Shown here in pieces: positions 15,225-21,785 of a stretch of DNA of 62,290 nt. Position 1 is the first letter of the stretch, and each line of letters starts with the position of its first letter. The stretch is from a virus. The position numbers were made by a program, and so were the translations under genes. The stretch lies in IMG/VR virus record IMGVR_UViG_3300005529_000038, positions 1-62,290 of that record; one strand, written 5' to 3'. The notes beneath the pieces are model-generated. The model saw nothing but the letters and a program-made list of their open reading frames with translations, had not been told where the DNA came from and did no database searches.

Positions 15225-15829
15225 GCGGCAACTCCGATCGCTGCGGCCTTCGCCGCCAGATTCCGCCGCCTGGTCTCCGCGGCCTTCAGGCCCGCGGCCC
15301 GCCAGTCGACCGGCTTCTTTGCCGGCTTGACGATCGCCGCGACCGCCTTCGCATCCGCCGCCGAAACGGCCTTGGAGAATTCGGGCTCGCTCGACGCGGC
15401 CGCGGCTCGCGCGGCCTTCTCAATCATCGCGGCCCGGTACATCGATTCGACGGCATCGGGCTTCCGCTTGGCCCACGACGCGGCCAGCGCACCCGCCAGC
15501 GCGCGGGAATGCTCGGCCCTGATCCGCGCGCCAACGTCTCGGCAAGGCGCATCAGCGGCGGCCAGACCGGCCTTCCACCAAGCATTGTTTTTGGCGTGGA
15601 TGGCGCGCTCAATCGCGGCCGCATAGGCGTCCCGGTCCGCCCGGGACATGGCGGACACGCTGCCGGCGGCCGCGGCGATCTTGCGGAACTTGGCGACCGA
15701 GGCGCCCATTTCGGGATAGGCCGGGCCAAGCTCGGCATCGAGCGAGCTGCGGCCATCTTCAATCCGCTTCAGCGCAGCTGCCGACAATTCGGCGCGCTCG
15801 CCGCGGGTCATTTTGAGAAGGGAAGCCAT
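15221..15829 (-). CDS. Promoter-proximal gene of the leftward small-gene cluster, 202 aa
   Basis: Alanine-rich helical protein starting MASLLKMTRGERAELSAAAL, with a central AHKN-type segment (AAIERAIHAKNNAWWKAGLA) and a basic C-terminus (RAAGLKAAETRRRNLAAKAA) that could bind nucleic acid. The family is not recognised. It is transcribed from the operator-bearing promoter at 15877-15905 and is followed in the same direction by about thirteen coupled genes down to 10674. Confidence 0.65.
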   Translation of the reverse strand: MASLLKMTRGERAELSAAALKRIEDGRSSLDAELGPAYPEMGASVAKFRKIAAAAGSVSAMSRADRDAYAAAIERAIHAKNNAWWKAGLAAADAPCRDVGARIRAEHSRALAGALAASWAKRKPDAVESMYRAAMIEKAARAAAASSEPEFSKAVSAADAKAVAAIVKPAKKPVDWRAAGLKAAETRRRNLAAKAAAIGVAA

Positions 15830-15850
15830 GTCCGGAACTCCATTGCTGGC

Positions 15851-15863
15851 GGGCCGATGGCCC
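15851..15863 (-). promoter_or_regulatory. Leader hairpin before the 202-aa gene
   Basis: GGGCC-ATC-GGCCC on the minus strand, followed by GCCAGCAATGGAG. The same 13 bases recur before the zinc-ribbon gene at 33942. Confidence 0.55.
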
Positions 15864-15876
15864 TGGGGACAAGGAG

Positions 15877-15905
15877 AATATACGACATGGCGACGTAGGA
15901 AGCAA
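15877..15905 (-). promoter_or_regulatory. Leftward promoter with single TACGYC-N5-GRCGTA operator
   Basis: Minus strand: -35 TTGCTT (15905-15900), 17-base spacer, -10 TATATT (15882-15877). The operator TACGTCGCCATGTCGTA (15897-15881) fills the spacer and its last TA is the first TA of the -10. A bound repressor would occlude polymerase. Confidence 0.7.
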
Positions 15906-15933
15906 GGGGTTTTGGAACGAAATTTTGTTGCGT

Positions 15934-15978
15934 TGTTGCCTGGCGCAACACTGTTTCACGCTTGTTTCATATGAAACA
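15934..15978. promoter_or_regulatory. Two palindromes, one resembling a ParB-binding parS site
   Basis: TGTTGC-CTGGC-GCAACA (15934-15950) is followed by a TGTTTCACG half-site (15952-15960) and the perfect 16-base palindrome TGTTTCATATGAAACA (15963-15978). The chromosomal parS consensus is TGTTTCACGTGAAACA, so 14 of 16 bases match and only the central CG differs. It lies in the divergent region between the 15829 and 16028 genes. It may instead be the operator of a local regulator. Confidence 0.55.
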
Positions 15979-16027
15979 GGCCCGGGATTGAGTGATTTTT
16001 GAGTATTTTCGGAGCATATCCGAGGCG

Positions 16028-16309
16028 ATGACGCCCGACAAGATCAGCGCCCTGGTCGAGGCCTTCCTGGCCGAGCTGCCCGAAACGGTGCGCGCGACGC
16101 CTCAGGCGCGCGCTGAGGCCGAGCTGTCGGTCGAGCGGGTGATCTTCCTTGTCGACGCCAAACGCCGCACGGGCGGCCTCGCAGGCCTCAACGCGGCCTA
16201 TCGGGAGGGAAGGCAAGCGGGCGAGATCAGGGTGAGCTACGCGGCTTGGTTTGAGCAGCTTATCGAGGCCGAGGTCCGCGCGGCGGCACATACTTTCCAG
16301 CGCAGTTGA
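16028..16309 (+). CDS. Hypothetical protein beside the palindrome region, 93 aa
   Basis: Start ATG 16028 (MTPDKISALVEAFLAELPET). A TTG at 15992 would also be in frame but lacks support. The protein is helical, with RVIFLVDAKRRTGGLAGLNA and YREGRQAGEIRVSYAAWFEQ, which could form a DNA-binding helix pair. No family is recognised. It is the first rightward gene after the parS-like palindrome, hence a candidate for its regulator. Its 3' end overlaps the converging small membrane-protein gene by 50 bases. Confidence 0.6.
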   Translation: MTPDKISALVEAFLAELPETVRATPQARAEAELSVERVIFLVDAKRRTGGLAGLNAAYREGRQAGEIRVSYAAWFEQLIEAEVRAAAHTFQRS

Positions 16310-16541
16310 AGCCGCCGAGATCCTCCTCGACCAGGAGATCGCCGGCCTGGACGTCGTCGAGGACGCGGCCGCGCTGGTAGTAGTGCTCCGGCCGCGGCGT
16401 TGGATCGCCGCGGGTTTTCCACACCCGCCGATAGCTACGGAGGTTCCGCTCCTCCTGCAATTCGCGCGACCACCAGCCGAGCACGAAGGCCAGCGCCAGG
16501 CCGGCAACGATCAGGATCAGCACAAGCCAGTCTGGCAGCAT
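16260..16541 (-). CDS. Single-span membrane protein, 93 aa
   Basis: ATG 16541 has GGAG six bases upstream. Residues 4-24 (DWLVLILIVAGLALAFVLGW) form a membrane helix followed by a charged cytoplasmic-looking tail (SRELQEERNLRSYRRVWKTR). The type resembles small phage inner-membrane proteins. Lysis accessory or superinfection roles are possible but unsupported. It is isolated, and antisense to the end of the 16028 gene. Confidence 0.55.
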   Translation of the reverse strand: MLPDWLVLILIVAGLALAFVLGWWSRELQEERNLRSYRRVWKTRGDPTPRPEHYYQRGRVLDDVQAGDLLVEEDLGGFNCAGKYVPPRGPRPR

Positions 16542-16561
16542 GCGGGTCTCCGGTTATGAAA

Positions 16562-16598
16562 AACGCCCCGCGGAGCCGGCTCGGAACCGCGAGGCGTT
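16562..16598 (+). other. GC-rich stem-loop upstream of a weak ORF
   Basis: AACGCCCCGCGG pairs with CCGCGAGGCGTT around an internal AGCCGGCTCGGAA. No T-tract follows. The AACGCCCCGCGG word also opens the stem-loop in the cold-shock leader near 20310, so the two untranslated regions may be related. Confidence 0.4.
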
Positions 16599-16653
16599 CT
16601 GGCTCCCCGGAAGAGACCACCTGTCAGAGTCGAGCCCTCAGGGGAAACGTCAC

Positions 16654-16906
16654 CATGACGCTTTCGCGCTACGACGTCAAGTCGCAATCCGCGCGCGCGG
16701 CGCGCTGTGCAAAACGCATATCTGTGCGACTCGGTACGAAATTTATGGAAAGCCGAGCCGGTTTCATATCGCAACCACCCGGGGAGTTTTTTTCTACGCC
16801 ATCATGTCGTATAGGTTGTTTCGACCTTAAGCCGCTGGCCGCGCTCGCAAACTGCATCAATCTTTCCACTGTCACAGGAATAGAGGAACACGCCATGGTG
16901 GCGTAA
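16654..16906 (+). CDS. Putative basic small protein, 84 aa
   Basis: It opens with MTLSRYDVKSQSARAARCAK, ten bases after AGGGG. The first 35 residues are basic and credible. The remainder has ordinary composition but no recognisable motif. Base composition is less GC-rich than in neighbours, which may mean recent acquisition or non-coding sequence. An operator copy (16889-16905) overlaps its stop. Confidence 0.3.
16889..16905 (-). promoter_or_regulatory. Isolated operator copy
   Basis: Minus strand TACGCCACCATGGCGTG, a near-perfect palindrome of the phage-wide operator. A weak plus-strand -10 (TAAAAA) follows it, but no -35 is clear. Confidence 0.45.
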
Positions 16907-17493
16907 AAACTCCCCGGCGGATTTCTCGACTTCCTTTCAAATATTATTCCTCCGCAAAATCAGGCACCTCCAGAATCTTATCCACATTTTCCACTGCTCC
17001 TCTATTGACACGCGGTTTTTCGGAATGCTCCCTTCGCGCGGCCTCCACCCCGCGCAATCTCTTCCATCCCGTGCTGCTTCGAAGCGCGAGGGGCGCACCA
17101 AGCGCCCCCGATAGAGCGCGGGCATCTGGGACGACGCCACAAACGCCTTTCCGAGGTCTCCGCTCCGGGTTTTGGTGAGAGGTGTGTCTTCTCGACGTTC
17201 TACAGCGAACCCGCGGACTCGCGCTTGAGGCGCGGTCCGGCTCACAACGATCACGCCAAGACCTATTCGAAATCACCATCAGCACCGAGGCCTGCCGAGC
17301 CTCTGAAAAATTGGGGCGATCCGCGCGTGTGCCGATGGCCGGGGCCGTCCCGGTCAAAACGACACCGTGTCGCTTTTTCTGTGCGCCACCACCCGGAGCT
17401 TCACACGTCGTTAAGACGTATGGGGGAAGGTTCCACCCGCATCACGGTCTGCGCCGGTTCGCGCGCGAATGTCGGATGGGGAGTATGCTTGGC
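16907..17493. other. 587-base region without a clear gene; DnaA box and operator copy
   Basis: No phage-like coding frame was found. The stretch begins AT-rich (CTTTCAAATATTATTCC near 16935-16951). It contains a perfect DnaA box TTATCCACA (16978-16986) abutting a GAATC (GANTC) site at 16973-16977, followed by TATTGACACG near 17004. An operator copy lies at 17404-17420 (CACGTCGTTAAGACGTA). CGACA-CCG-TGTCG followed by CTTTTT near 17369-17387 may be a weak terminator. A replication origin is possible but rests on a single box. Confidence 0.45.
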
Positions 17494-17820
17494 ATGTTCA
17501 AGCACATTGGGACGCAGTTGATGCTCGCGGGCGCTCGACTGAGCGCCGGGCCCGCCTTCAACCTGGAGGCGCTGCAGCGTCAGCTCGAGGCCGCTAAGGC
17601 CCGCAGCTCATTCGAGAAGCGCACCGCGACCGAGCGCAAGACCACCTTCCACGTTGCCAATGGTCAGCGGGAGCGCGAGCGGCGGATGCGCCAGGGCGCG
17701 CATGAGCGCCAGCTCGCCAGCCATCGCGACGTGTTTCGCTGGAATGATTTTCCGAGGTCTCTCGACGGCACGCAGTTCCGGAGCGTCAAGCCTGCGCACA
17801 TCTTCGGGCGCGACGCATGA
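17494..17820 (+). CDS. Hypothetical helical, basic protein, 108 aa
   Basis: ATG 17494 (MFKHIGTQLMLAGARLSAGP) is preferred because GGGGAG lies ten bases upstream; in-frame ATGs at 17476 and 17485 sit on or before that site. A long charged helix (EALQRQLEAAKARSSFEKRT) leads into NGQRERERRMRQGAHERQLA. The family is unknown. It begins the rightward coupled chain that runs to 20269 and overlaps the next gene by four bases. Confidence 0.6.
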   Translation: MFKHIGTQLMLAGARLSAGPAFNLEALQRQLEAAKARSSFEKRTATERKTTFHVANGQRERERRMRQGAHERQLASHRDVFRWNDFPRSLDGTQFRSVKPAHIFGRDA

Positions 17821-18260
17821 CCAAGCTGGCCGAATCGATCTTCGATCCCACCTACCTTCTGAGCGATGCGAAGCTCGCGCTGCGCGCGCGCATCTGCCTG
17901 GCTTTCGGCATGGCCGGCTTTGCGGCTATGGTCACCTTGCTCGTTCTCGCAGTCAGGAAACCACCCCATGACGAATTCCGTTCGGCACCCGCACTTGCGA
18001 AACCGGCAATCGCGCTCGGCCACGTTTCCTCAGCCTCTGAGGTTGGAGACACCGGCGCCATCCAAGCCGCAACGGGGGACGATCCCGCTGGTCTTCCTCG
18101 CGGTCTATCTCGGCTACATGGTGGTGATCGGATTGATCTTGAGCCCCAGCGCACCGGCCTGGGTGAAGGCCTTCCTGCAGTAATAAACCCCGAGAAGGGC
18201 GGCGATCGATCGACTGTCGACGCATCGGCGCCGGCACGCCGCCCGTGGGGGTCTCAATGA
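17817..18260 (+). CDS. Membrane-anchored protein with a nested gene, up to 147 aa
   Basis: It overlaps the previous stop (ATGA). Residues 1-25 are MTKLAESIFDPTYLLSDAKL..., and residues about 25-47 (ARICLAFGMAGFAAMVTLLV) form one membrane helix. The rest is hydrophilic and less convincing where a second gene is read in the +1 frame. Either both frames are used or the true product is shorter. The arrangement recalls nested spanin pairs, but no lipobox or cysteine supports that. Confidence 0.5.
   Translation: MTKLAESIFDPTYLLSDAKLALRARICLAFGMAGFAAMVTLLVLAVRKPPHDEFRSAPALAKPAIALGHVSSASEVGDTGAIQAATGDDPAGLPRGLSRLHGGDRIDLEPQRTGLGEGLPAVINPEKGGDRSTVDASAPARRPWGSQ
17968..18183 (+). CDS. Nested membrane protein in the +1 frame, 71 aa
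   Basis: It starts at ATG 17968 (MTNSVRHPHLRNRQSRSATF) with CAGGA ten bases upstream. A basic proline-containing N-terminus leads to one strong membrane helix (TIPLVFLAVYLGYMVVIGLI) near the C-terminus, ending SPSAPAWVKAFLQ. It lies entirely inside the 17817-18260 frame. The clean hydrophobic segment argues that this frame is translated. Confidence 0.55.
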   Translation: MTNSVRHPHLRNRQSRSATFPQPLRLETPAPSKPQRGTIPLVFLAVYLGYMVVIGLILSPSAPAWVKAFLQ

Positions 18261-18448
18261 AGGTTTTGCTCGGCACCTGGCGCGACCATCACATCGAGCT
18301 CAATGAGCAGGACATGCGCCGGCTCGAGGCCGGCGAGATCCTGAAAGCCGATGGCGTCGAAATCATGGTGGAGCGGCACAAGTTCACCGAGCTGCCAAAG
18401 ACGGCCGACGGCCGCCGGCGGTTCCTGCGCGAGGGAAGGGCGGAGTAA
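18257..18448 (+). CDS. Hypothetical protein, 63 aa
   Basis: Start ATG 18257 (MKVLLGTWRDHHIELNEQDM). This is a small mixed alpha/beta protein with an acidic middle and basic end (TADGRRRFLREGRAE). The family is not recognised. It is separated by two bases from the Acb2/Tad1-hairpin-like gene. Confidence 0.6.
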   Translation: MKVLLGTWRDHHIELNEQDMRRLEAGEILKADGVEIMVERHKFTELPKTADGRRRFLREGRAE

Positions 18449-18450
18449 GC

Positions 18451-18669
18451 ATGCCGATCGAACAGCACCTGGTTGTCACCGAACCGATTCTGCAATTCTT
18501 CGAATTCAGTCACCTGCCGCAGGCGCTCGCCGCGGTGTCGGCGCCGTTCGGTGATCTCGCCGTGCAGATCGTCGAGACGCTGCCGCGCAATCCGGAACGC
18601 ACCGTCGCGCTGCGCAAGCTGCTCGAGGCCAAAGATGCAGCGGTGCGCGCCAAGCTGATGCGGAGATGA
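18451..18669 (+). CDS. Acb2/Tad1-hairpin-like small protein, 72 aa
   Basis: The sequence is FEFSHLPQALAAVSAPFGDL, then AVQIVETLPRNPERTVALRK and LLEAKDAAVRAKLMRR. Its plan matches the helical-hairpin proteins grouped with Acb2 and Tad1: an aromatic N-terminal element, one helix, a P-x-ER turn and a final LALxKLEEA-type helix. Acb2 sequesters cyclic oligonucleotides of CBASS, and Tad1 sequesters the Thoeris signal. Many members of the wider family are uncharacterised. The match is by memory and eye, so anti-defence function is a hypothesis. It is the first of six translationally coupled genes. Confidence 0.55.
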   Translation: MPIEQHLVVTEPILQFFEFSHLPQALAAVSAPFGDLAVQIVETLPRNPERTVALRKLLEAKDAAVRAKLMRR

Positions 18670-18770
18670 AGTCGACCGCGCTCATGCTGCTGATCGCATG
18701 CGAGAGCGCGGTTTTGTTTTTCTGCATTCGTGACGTGGTTTTGGCAGGCCGCATCCTGGGAGTTTGGTGA
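18666..18770 (+). CDS. Micro-membrane peptide, 34 aa
   Basis: ATG 18666 overlaps the previous stop (ATGA), and its TGA overlaps the next ATG (TGATG). The peptide MKSTALMLLIACESAVLFFC then IRDVVLAGRILGVW is largely hydrophobic, with one membrane span. Perfect coupling at both ends in a chain where every junction is coupled supports real translation. Confidence 0.55.
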   Translation: MKSTALMLLIACESAVLFFCIRDVVLAGRILGVW

Positions 18771-18868
18771 TGATGCATATCGTTGACTGGCCGGAAGCCG
18801 CGGTTTTTATGACCGCGATCATCTGTTTCACCGTCTATCGCCTGGCGACCAAAGCGGGGACGAAGTGA
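18770..18868 (+). CDS. Second micro-membrane peptide, 32 aa
   Basis: MMHIVDWPEAAVFMTAIICF then TVYRLATKAGTK: one membrane helix with a basic C-terminus. It is coupled on both sides by TGATG overlaps. It could be a holin-like or superinfection peptide, or a membrane partner of the adjacent proteins. No family is assigned. Confidence 0.55.
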   Translation: MMHIVDWPEAAVFMTAIICFTVYRLATKAGTK

Positions 18869-19098
18869 TGACGAACGATCAGATCGACGACGACATGGCC
18901 AAGCTCGCCGCGGCTGTTGCCGCCGGCATGACGCCAGGTTTGCCAAAGAAAGCATCCGATGCCGCGCTGGTCGAGGCGCTGGGCGCCGCCTTCGGCCTGA
19001 TCGGCGGCTTTCTGAAAAACATCAACGATATCGCTGCCAACGCGCGCGACGATATGAAGTCCAGGAATGCGCTTTTGGATGAGCCGCGAGACAACTGA
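18868..19098 (+). CDS. Hypothetical protein, 76 aa
   Basis: Start ATG 18868 (MTNDQIDDDMAKLAAAVAAG), in a TGATG overlap. An amphipathic or hydrophobic stretch (VEALGAAFGLIGGFLKNIND) is flanked by charged ends. It may be membrane-associated. It directly precedes the ParB-N gene, sharing one base. Confidence 0.6.
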   Translation: MTNDQIDDDMAKLAAAVAAGMTPGLPKKASDAALVEALGAAFGLIGGFLKNINDIAANARDDMKSRNALLDEPRDN

Positions 19099-19685
19099 TG
19101 ACGACCGAGCCGATCATCAGCACCAACGAAGAACGCGCGCTCGCCTCACTGACCGTCGATCCGAAGAACGCGCGCCGGCATAGCGAGGCGCAGATCGCGC
19201 AAATCGTCGCATCGATCGAACGGTTCGGCTTTGTCGCGCCGATCATCATCCGCCCCAACGGCCAGATCATCGGCGGCCATGCCACGGTGATCGCGCTGAA
19301 GCGGCTCGAGCGCAGCGACGTCGTCGATTGTCGCGTCGTGCACGGGTTGAGCGAGGCCGGCTACCAGGCGCTGGGCGTCGCGCTCAACAAGATTCCGGAA
19401 AATTCGAGCTGGGACGACGCGGTGCTCCGCGACGTCCTGGCCTCGCTCGATGAGCTGGGCGAGGACACGTCCGGGCTCGGCTTCTCCTCCAATGAGCTGA
19501 CCAAGCTGCTCGCCGAACCGGAGGAGCTGGAGCTTAAGGAAATCGACACGACCACGGTCGAGGATGAATTCTGGATATCGATCCGCGGGCCGCTCGCCGA
19601 GCAGGCCAATGCGCTCAAGGCGCTGCGGGAGGCGATGAAGCCGTTCGCCGGCGTCACCGTCGAGCAGGGGACGATCGCAATCTGA
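19098..19685 (+). CDS. ParB/Srx N-terminal-domain protein, 195 aa
   Basis: Residues 10-95 show the ParB-N fold (LTVDPKNARRHSEAQIAQIV, FVAPIIIRPNGQIIGGHATV, then IALKRLERSDVVDCRVVHGL). In partition ParB this domain binds CTP. In phages the same domain often stands beside methyltransferase or terminase genes. No KorB-type HTH follows, so sequence-specific DNA binding by this protein alone is doubtful. The C-terminal 60 residues are acidic and helical. Its presence is notable given the parS-like palindrome 3 kb upstream. Confidence 0.8.
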   Translation: MTTEPIISTNEERALASLTVDPKNARRHSEAQIAQIVASIERFGFVAPIIIRPNGQIIGGHATVIALKRLERSDVVDCRVVHGLSEAGYQALGVALNKIPENSSWDDAVLRDVLASLDELGEDTSGLGFSSNELTKLLAEPEELELKEIDTTTVEDEFWISIRGPLAEQANALKALREAMKPFAGVTVEQGTIAI

Positions 19686-20269
19686 TGCTGACCAAGATCA
19701 ACCACAAGCTCGACGAAGTGATCGGCCTGCTGATGGATGGCCGCGCACCGCCGCGCCAGCTCGCGCTGCCCGTCGTCGAACCCAACGAGGAGCACGCCGC
19801 GCAAATCGCGCAGCTGCTCAAGAACCTAAGCACCTTCGAGGAACGATCGCGGGGAGCTGCGATCCAGCAAGCGCAACTGTTGGCCGCCATGGCCACGAAA
19901 CTGGAAAGGTTGGAATGCATGTCGCAAGCCCTAATCGACGCGGTCGCAGCCCTGGCCGCGAACGTGCAGACCTTGACCGACACCACGGCCGCGCACGACA
20001 CCGAGGTGCAGGCCGGCATCAAGGCGCTCACTGACGCGCTCGCCAAGGGCGGCGCGCCGATCGACCCCGACGTCGCCTCTGCGGTCGAGCAGCTGTCCAA
20101 GCTGTCGACCCTGGTCAAGACGTCGGCCGACACGATCAACGCGGAGACCCAGTTGATTGCCGCTGCGGTCACGCCGCCGCCACCGCCAGAACCTGCACCG
20201 GCGCCCGCGCCTGCCGCTGATCCTCATCCGGCGGTGACGTTGGACCCTCCGCCGGCCGCAGGCTCCTAA
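19685..20269 (+). CDS. Coiled-coil protein with proline-rich tail, 194 aa
   Basis: It starts in a TGATG overlap with the ParB-N gene. Residues 1-155 are predicted long helices (MLTKINHKLDEVIGLLMDGR; MATKLERLECMSQALIDAVA), a coiled-coil pattern. The last 35 residues are PPPPPEPAPAPAPAADPHPA-type low complexity. It is the last gene of the coupled chain. The function is unknown. Confidence 0.65.
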   Translation: MLTKINHKLDEVIGLLMDGRAPPRQLALPVVEPNEEHAAQIAQLLKNLSTFEERSRGAAIQQAQLLAAMATKLERLECMSQALIDAVAALAANVQTLTDTTAAHDTEVQAGIKALTDALAKGGAPIDPDVASAVEQLSKLSTLVKTSADTINAETQLIAAAVTPPPPPEPAPAPAPAADPHPAVTLDPPPAAGS

Positions 20270-20587
20270 GCGGCGGGAGCATCTGGCAGTTCTGATCCTG
20301 CCAATACGAACGCCCCGCGGCGATCGACACGCCGCGGGGAGTAGTGCCGGGAAACTCAGGGGGTGACGGTGCCGCCGTCCTGGCGTCCTAACCGGACCTG
20401 CGCAGCCCCTTCGATCGGGACGGACACCCCGACCGAAGGATGGGAGCTTGGCACGCCGCGCGGGCGAAGCGGTTCATGAAACTCCTAAGGTCTGGAAGCG
20501 GCCCATTAATCTTTTCTGGTTGAGGTGTGAGCCCGTGGCCTCGAGGCTTCGTATCGGCCACCAGTTTTAGGCGGGAGTGTGATTGCG
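20270..20587 (+). other. 318-base structured leader of the cold-shock gene
   Basis: No gene is seen. It contains CCCCGCGGCG-N7-CGCCGCGGGG (near 20310-20338), a perfect 10-bp stem without a T-tract. It also contains a long hairpin CCTTCG-A-TCGGG paired with CCCGA-C-CGAAGG near 20407-20441. CspA-type mRNAs typically have long structured leaders that control translation by temperature, so this may be a riboregulator or a small RNA. Confidence 0.45.
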
Positions 20588-20803
20588 ATGGCGACCGGTG
20601 TCGTCAGGTTTTTCATCAGCCAGAAGGGCTATGGCTTCATCCTCCCCGACGATTCTGGCGCAGAGCTGTTCGTGCATCGCAGCCAGCTTGCCCGCGGCGT
20701 CTTCGAATTGAAGCCGCGTGATCGCGTCTCATTCGAGATCGGGCCCGCCAACCAGGGCAAGGGCGATGGCCGCCAGGCCGTCAACGTCAAGGTGATCGGC
20801 TGA
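20588..20803 (+). CDS. Cold-shock domain protein, 71 aa
   Basis: The sequence has the CspA fold with RNP1-like KGYGFILPDD and RNP2-like ELFVHRSQL, preceded by GVVRFF in place of the usual G-x-V-K-W-F. Such proteins bind single-stranded RNA and DNA and melt RNA structure. Start ATG 20588 has GGGAG ten bases upstream. Phage copies may act as RNA chaperones or antiterminators. It overlaps the methyltransferase-like gene by one base. Confidence 0.88.
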   Translation: MATGVVRFFISQKGYGFILPDDSGAELFVHRSQLARGVFELKPRDRVSFEIGPANQGKGDGRQAVNVKVIG

Positions 20804-21453
20804 TGGCTGCACCACGCCGCAACGCGATCGGCAAGCTGTCGACGCCTGGCTTTGAGAAGTCCGACAACAACCCGCAAGCGCACGACGCCAAGGTCAAGCT
20901 GCGCGAGCTAGTGATGGCGCAAATTCCGGTCCCCAAGGTGTTCGACGCCTTCGCCGGGAGCGGCGCCATGTATAGCGCGGTGTGGCGCAAGGCGCAGAGC
21001 TACACCGGTTGCGATCAAAAGCCGCAGAGCGATGAACGGCTGATGTTCTGCTGCGACAATCGCCGCGTGCTGCGCGCGATCGACCTGGCGCCATTCAACG
21101 TGTTCGATCTCGATGCCTACGGCTTCCCCTGGGAACAGGCGATCATCATCGCCGCGCGCCGGCCGATCGCCAGCGGCGAGCTCATCGGCTTCTGCTTCAC
21201 CGAGGCCGGCGGCATCATGTACAAATCCAATGGCGTTCCCAATGCGGTCACGATGTTGGCCGGCATCAAGGCCGGCAGCGTCGGGCTCGGCCGCGCACGG
21301 CATCAGCTGTTCGAAAAGACGCTCGCCGGCTTCCTCAAGATGACGCAGTGCGACGTCGTCAAGCGCTGGCAGGCCGTCGCGAAGCTGACCGCCAACGGCA
21401 AGGCCAGCGGCAATCAAACCATCTATTGCGGCGTCGTGCTCAGAGGCCGTTAA
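20803..21453 (+). CDS. SAM-dependent methyltransferase-like protein, 216 aa
   Basis: Residues 45-60 (KVFDAFAGSGAMYSAVWRKA) match methyltransferase motif I, with GCDQKP as the following acidic loop. NVFDLDAYGFPWEQAIIIAA stands where the catalytic DPPY/DPFG motif is expected, so the exact chemistry is unclear. The target may be DNA or RNA. The neighbourhood (ParB-N, cold-shock protein) suggests nucleic acid. The C-terminal half (GSVGLGRARHQLFEKTLAGF) is helical. Confidence 0.65.
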   Translation: MAAPRRNAIGKLSTPGFEKSDNNPQAHDAKVKLRELVMAQIPVPKVFDAFAGSGAMYSAVWRKAQSYTGCDQKPQSDERLMFCCDNRRVLRAIDLAPFNVFDLDAYGFPWEQAIIIAARRPIASGELIGFCFTEAGGIMYKSNGVPNAVTMLAGIKAGSVGLGRARHQLFEKTLAGFLKMTQCDVVKRWQAVAKLTANGKASGNQTIYCGVVLRGR

Positions 21454-21494
21454 CACATCGGCGCGAGACTTGCCTCAATCGGAGGCATCACCCG

Positions 21495-21785
21495 ATGAAA
21501 ATGCAGCCATGGTTTGATCCGATCACCGAGCGCTGGCAGGACCCGAAGACGCCCAGCGCAGAGCCGCTGACCTACGCGGATCAGCAAATCATTCAACGCC
21601 TGGAGCAGGAAGACAAGGCGCGGGTGTTCTCCGTGCCGCGCATCTGGGAAGCGCTGCAGGCGACTGCGATCTCGAGTCTGATGGAGGCGCCGGCGGTTGA
21701 GCCGCCGGCAGATCCTGCGCCGAATGCCGAGGTGCCAAACTCCTGCGTCGTGATCATCGACGAAGCAATCGGAGGGATGGACTGA
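21495..21785 (+). CDS. Hypothetical protein, 96 aa
   Basis: Start ATG 21495 (MKMQPWFDPITERWQDPKTP) after GGAGGCATCACCCG. N-terminal aromatic residues are followed by a helix (YADQQIIQRLEQEDKARVFS) and an acidic proline-containing tail. The family is unknown. It is coupled to the next gene by TGATG. Confidence 0.6.
   Translation: MKMQPWFDPITERWQDPKTPSAEPLTYADQQIIQRLEQEDKARVFSVPRIWEALQATAISSLMEAPAVEPPADPAPNAEVPNSCVVIIDEAIGGMD

Noticed and set aside
16944-17357. Leftward open frame of 137 codons in the gene-free region
   Set aside because: Arginine/serine-rich composition, no ribosome site and no motif.
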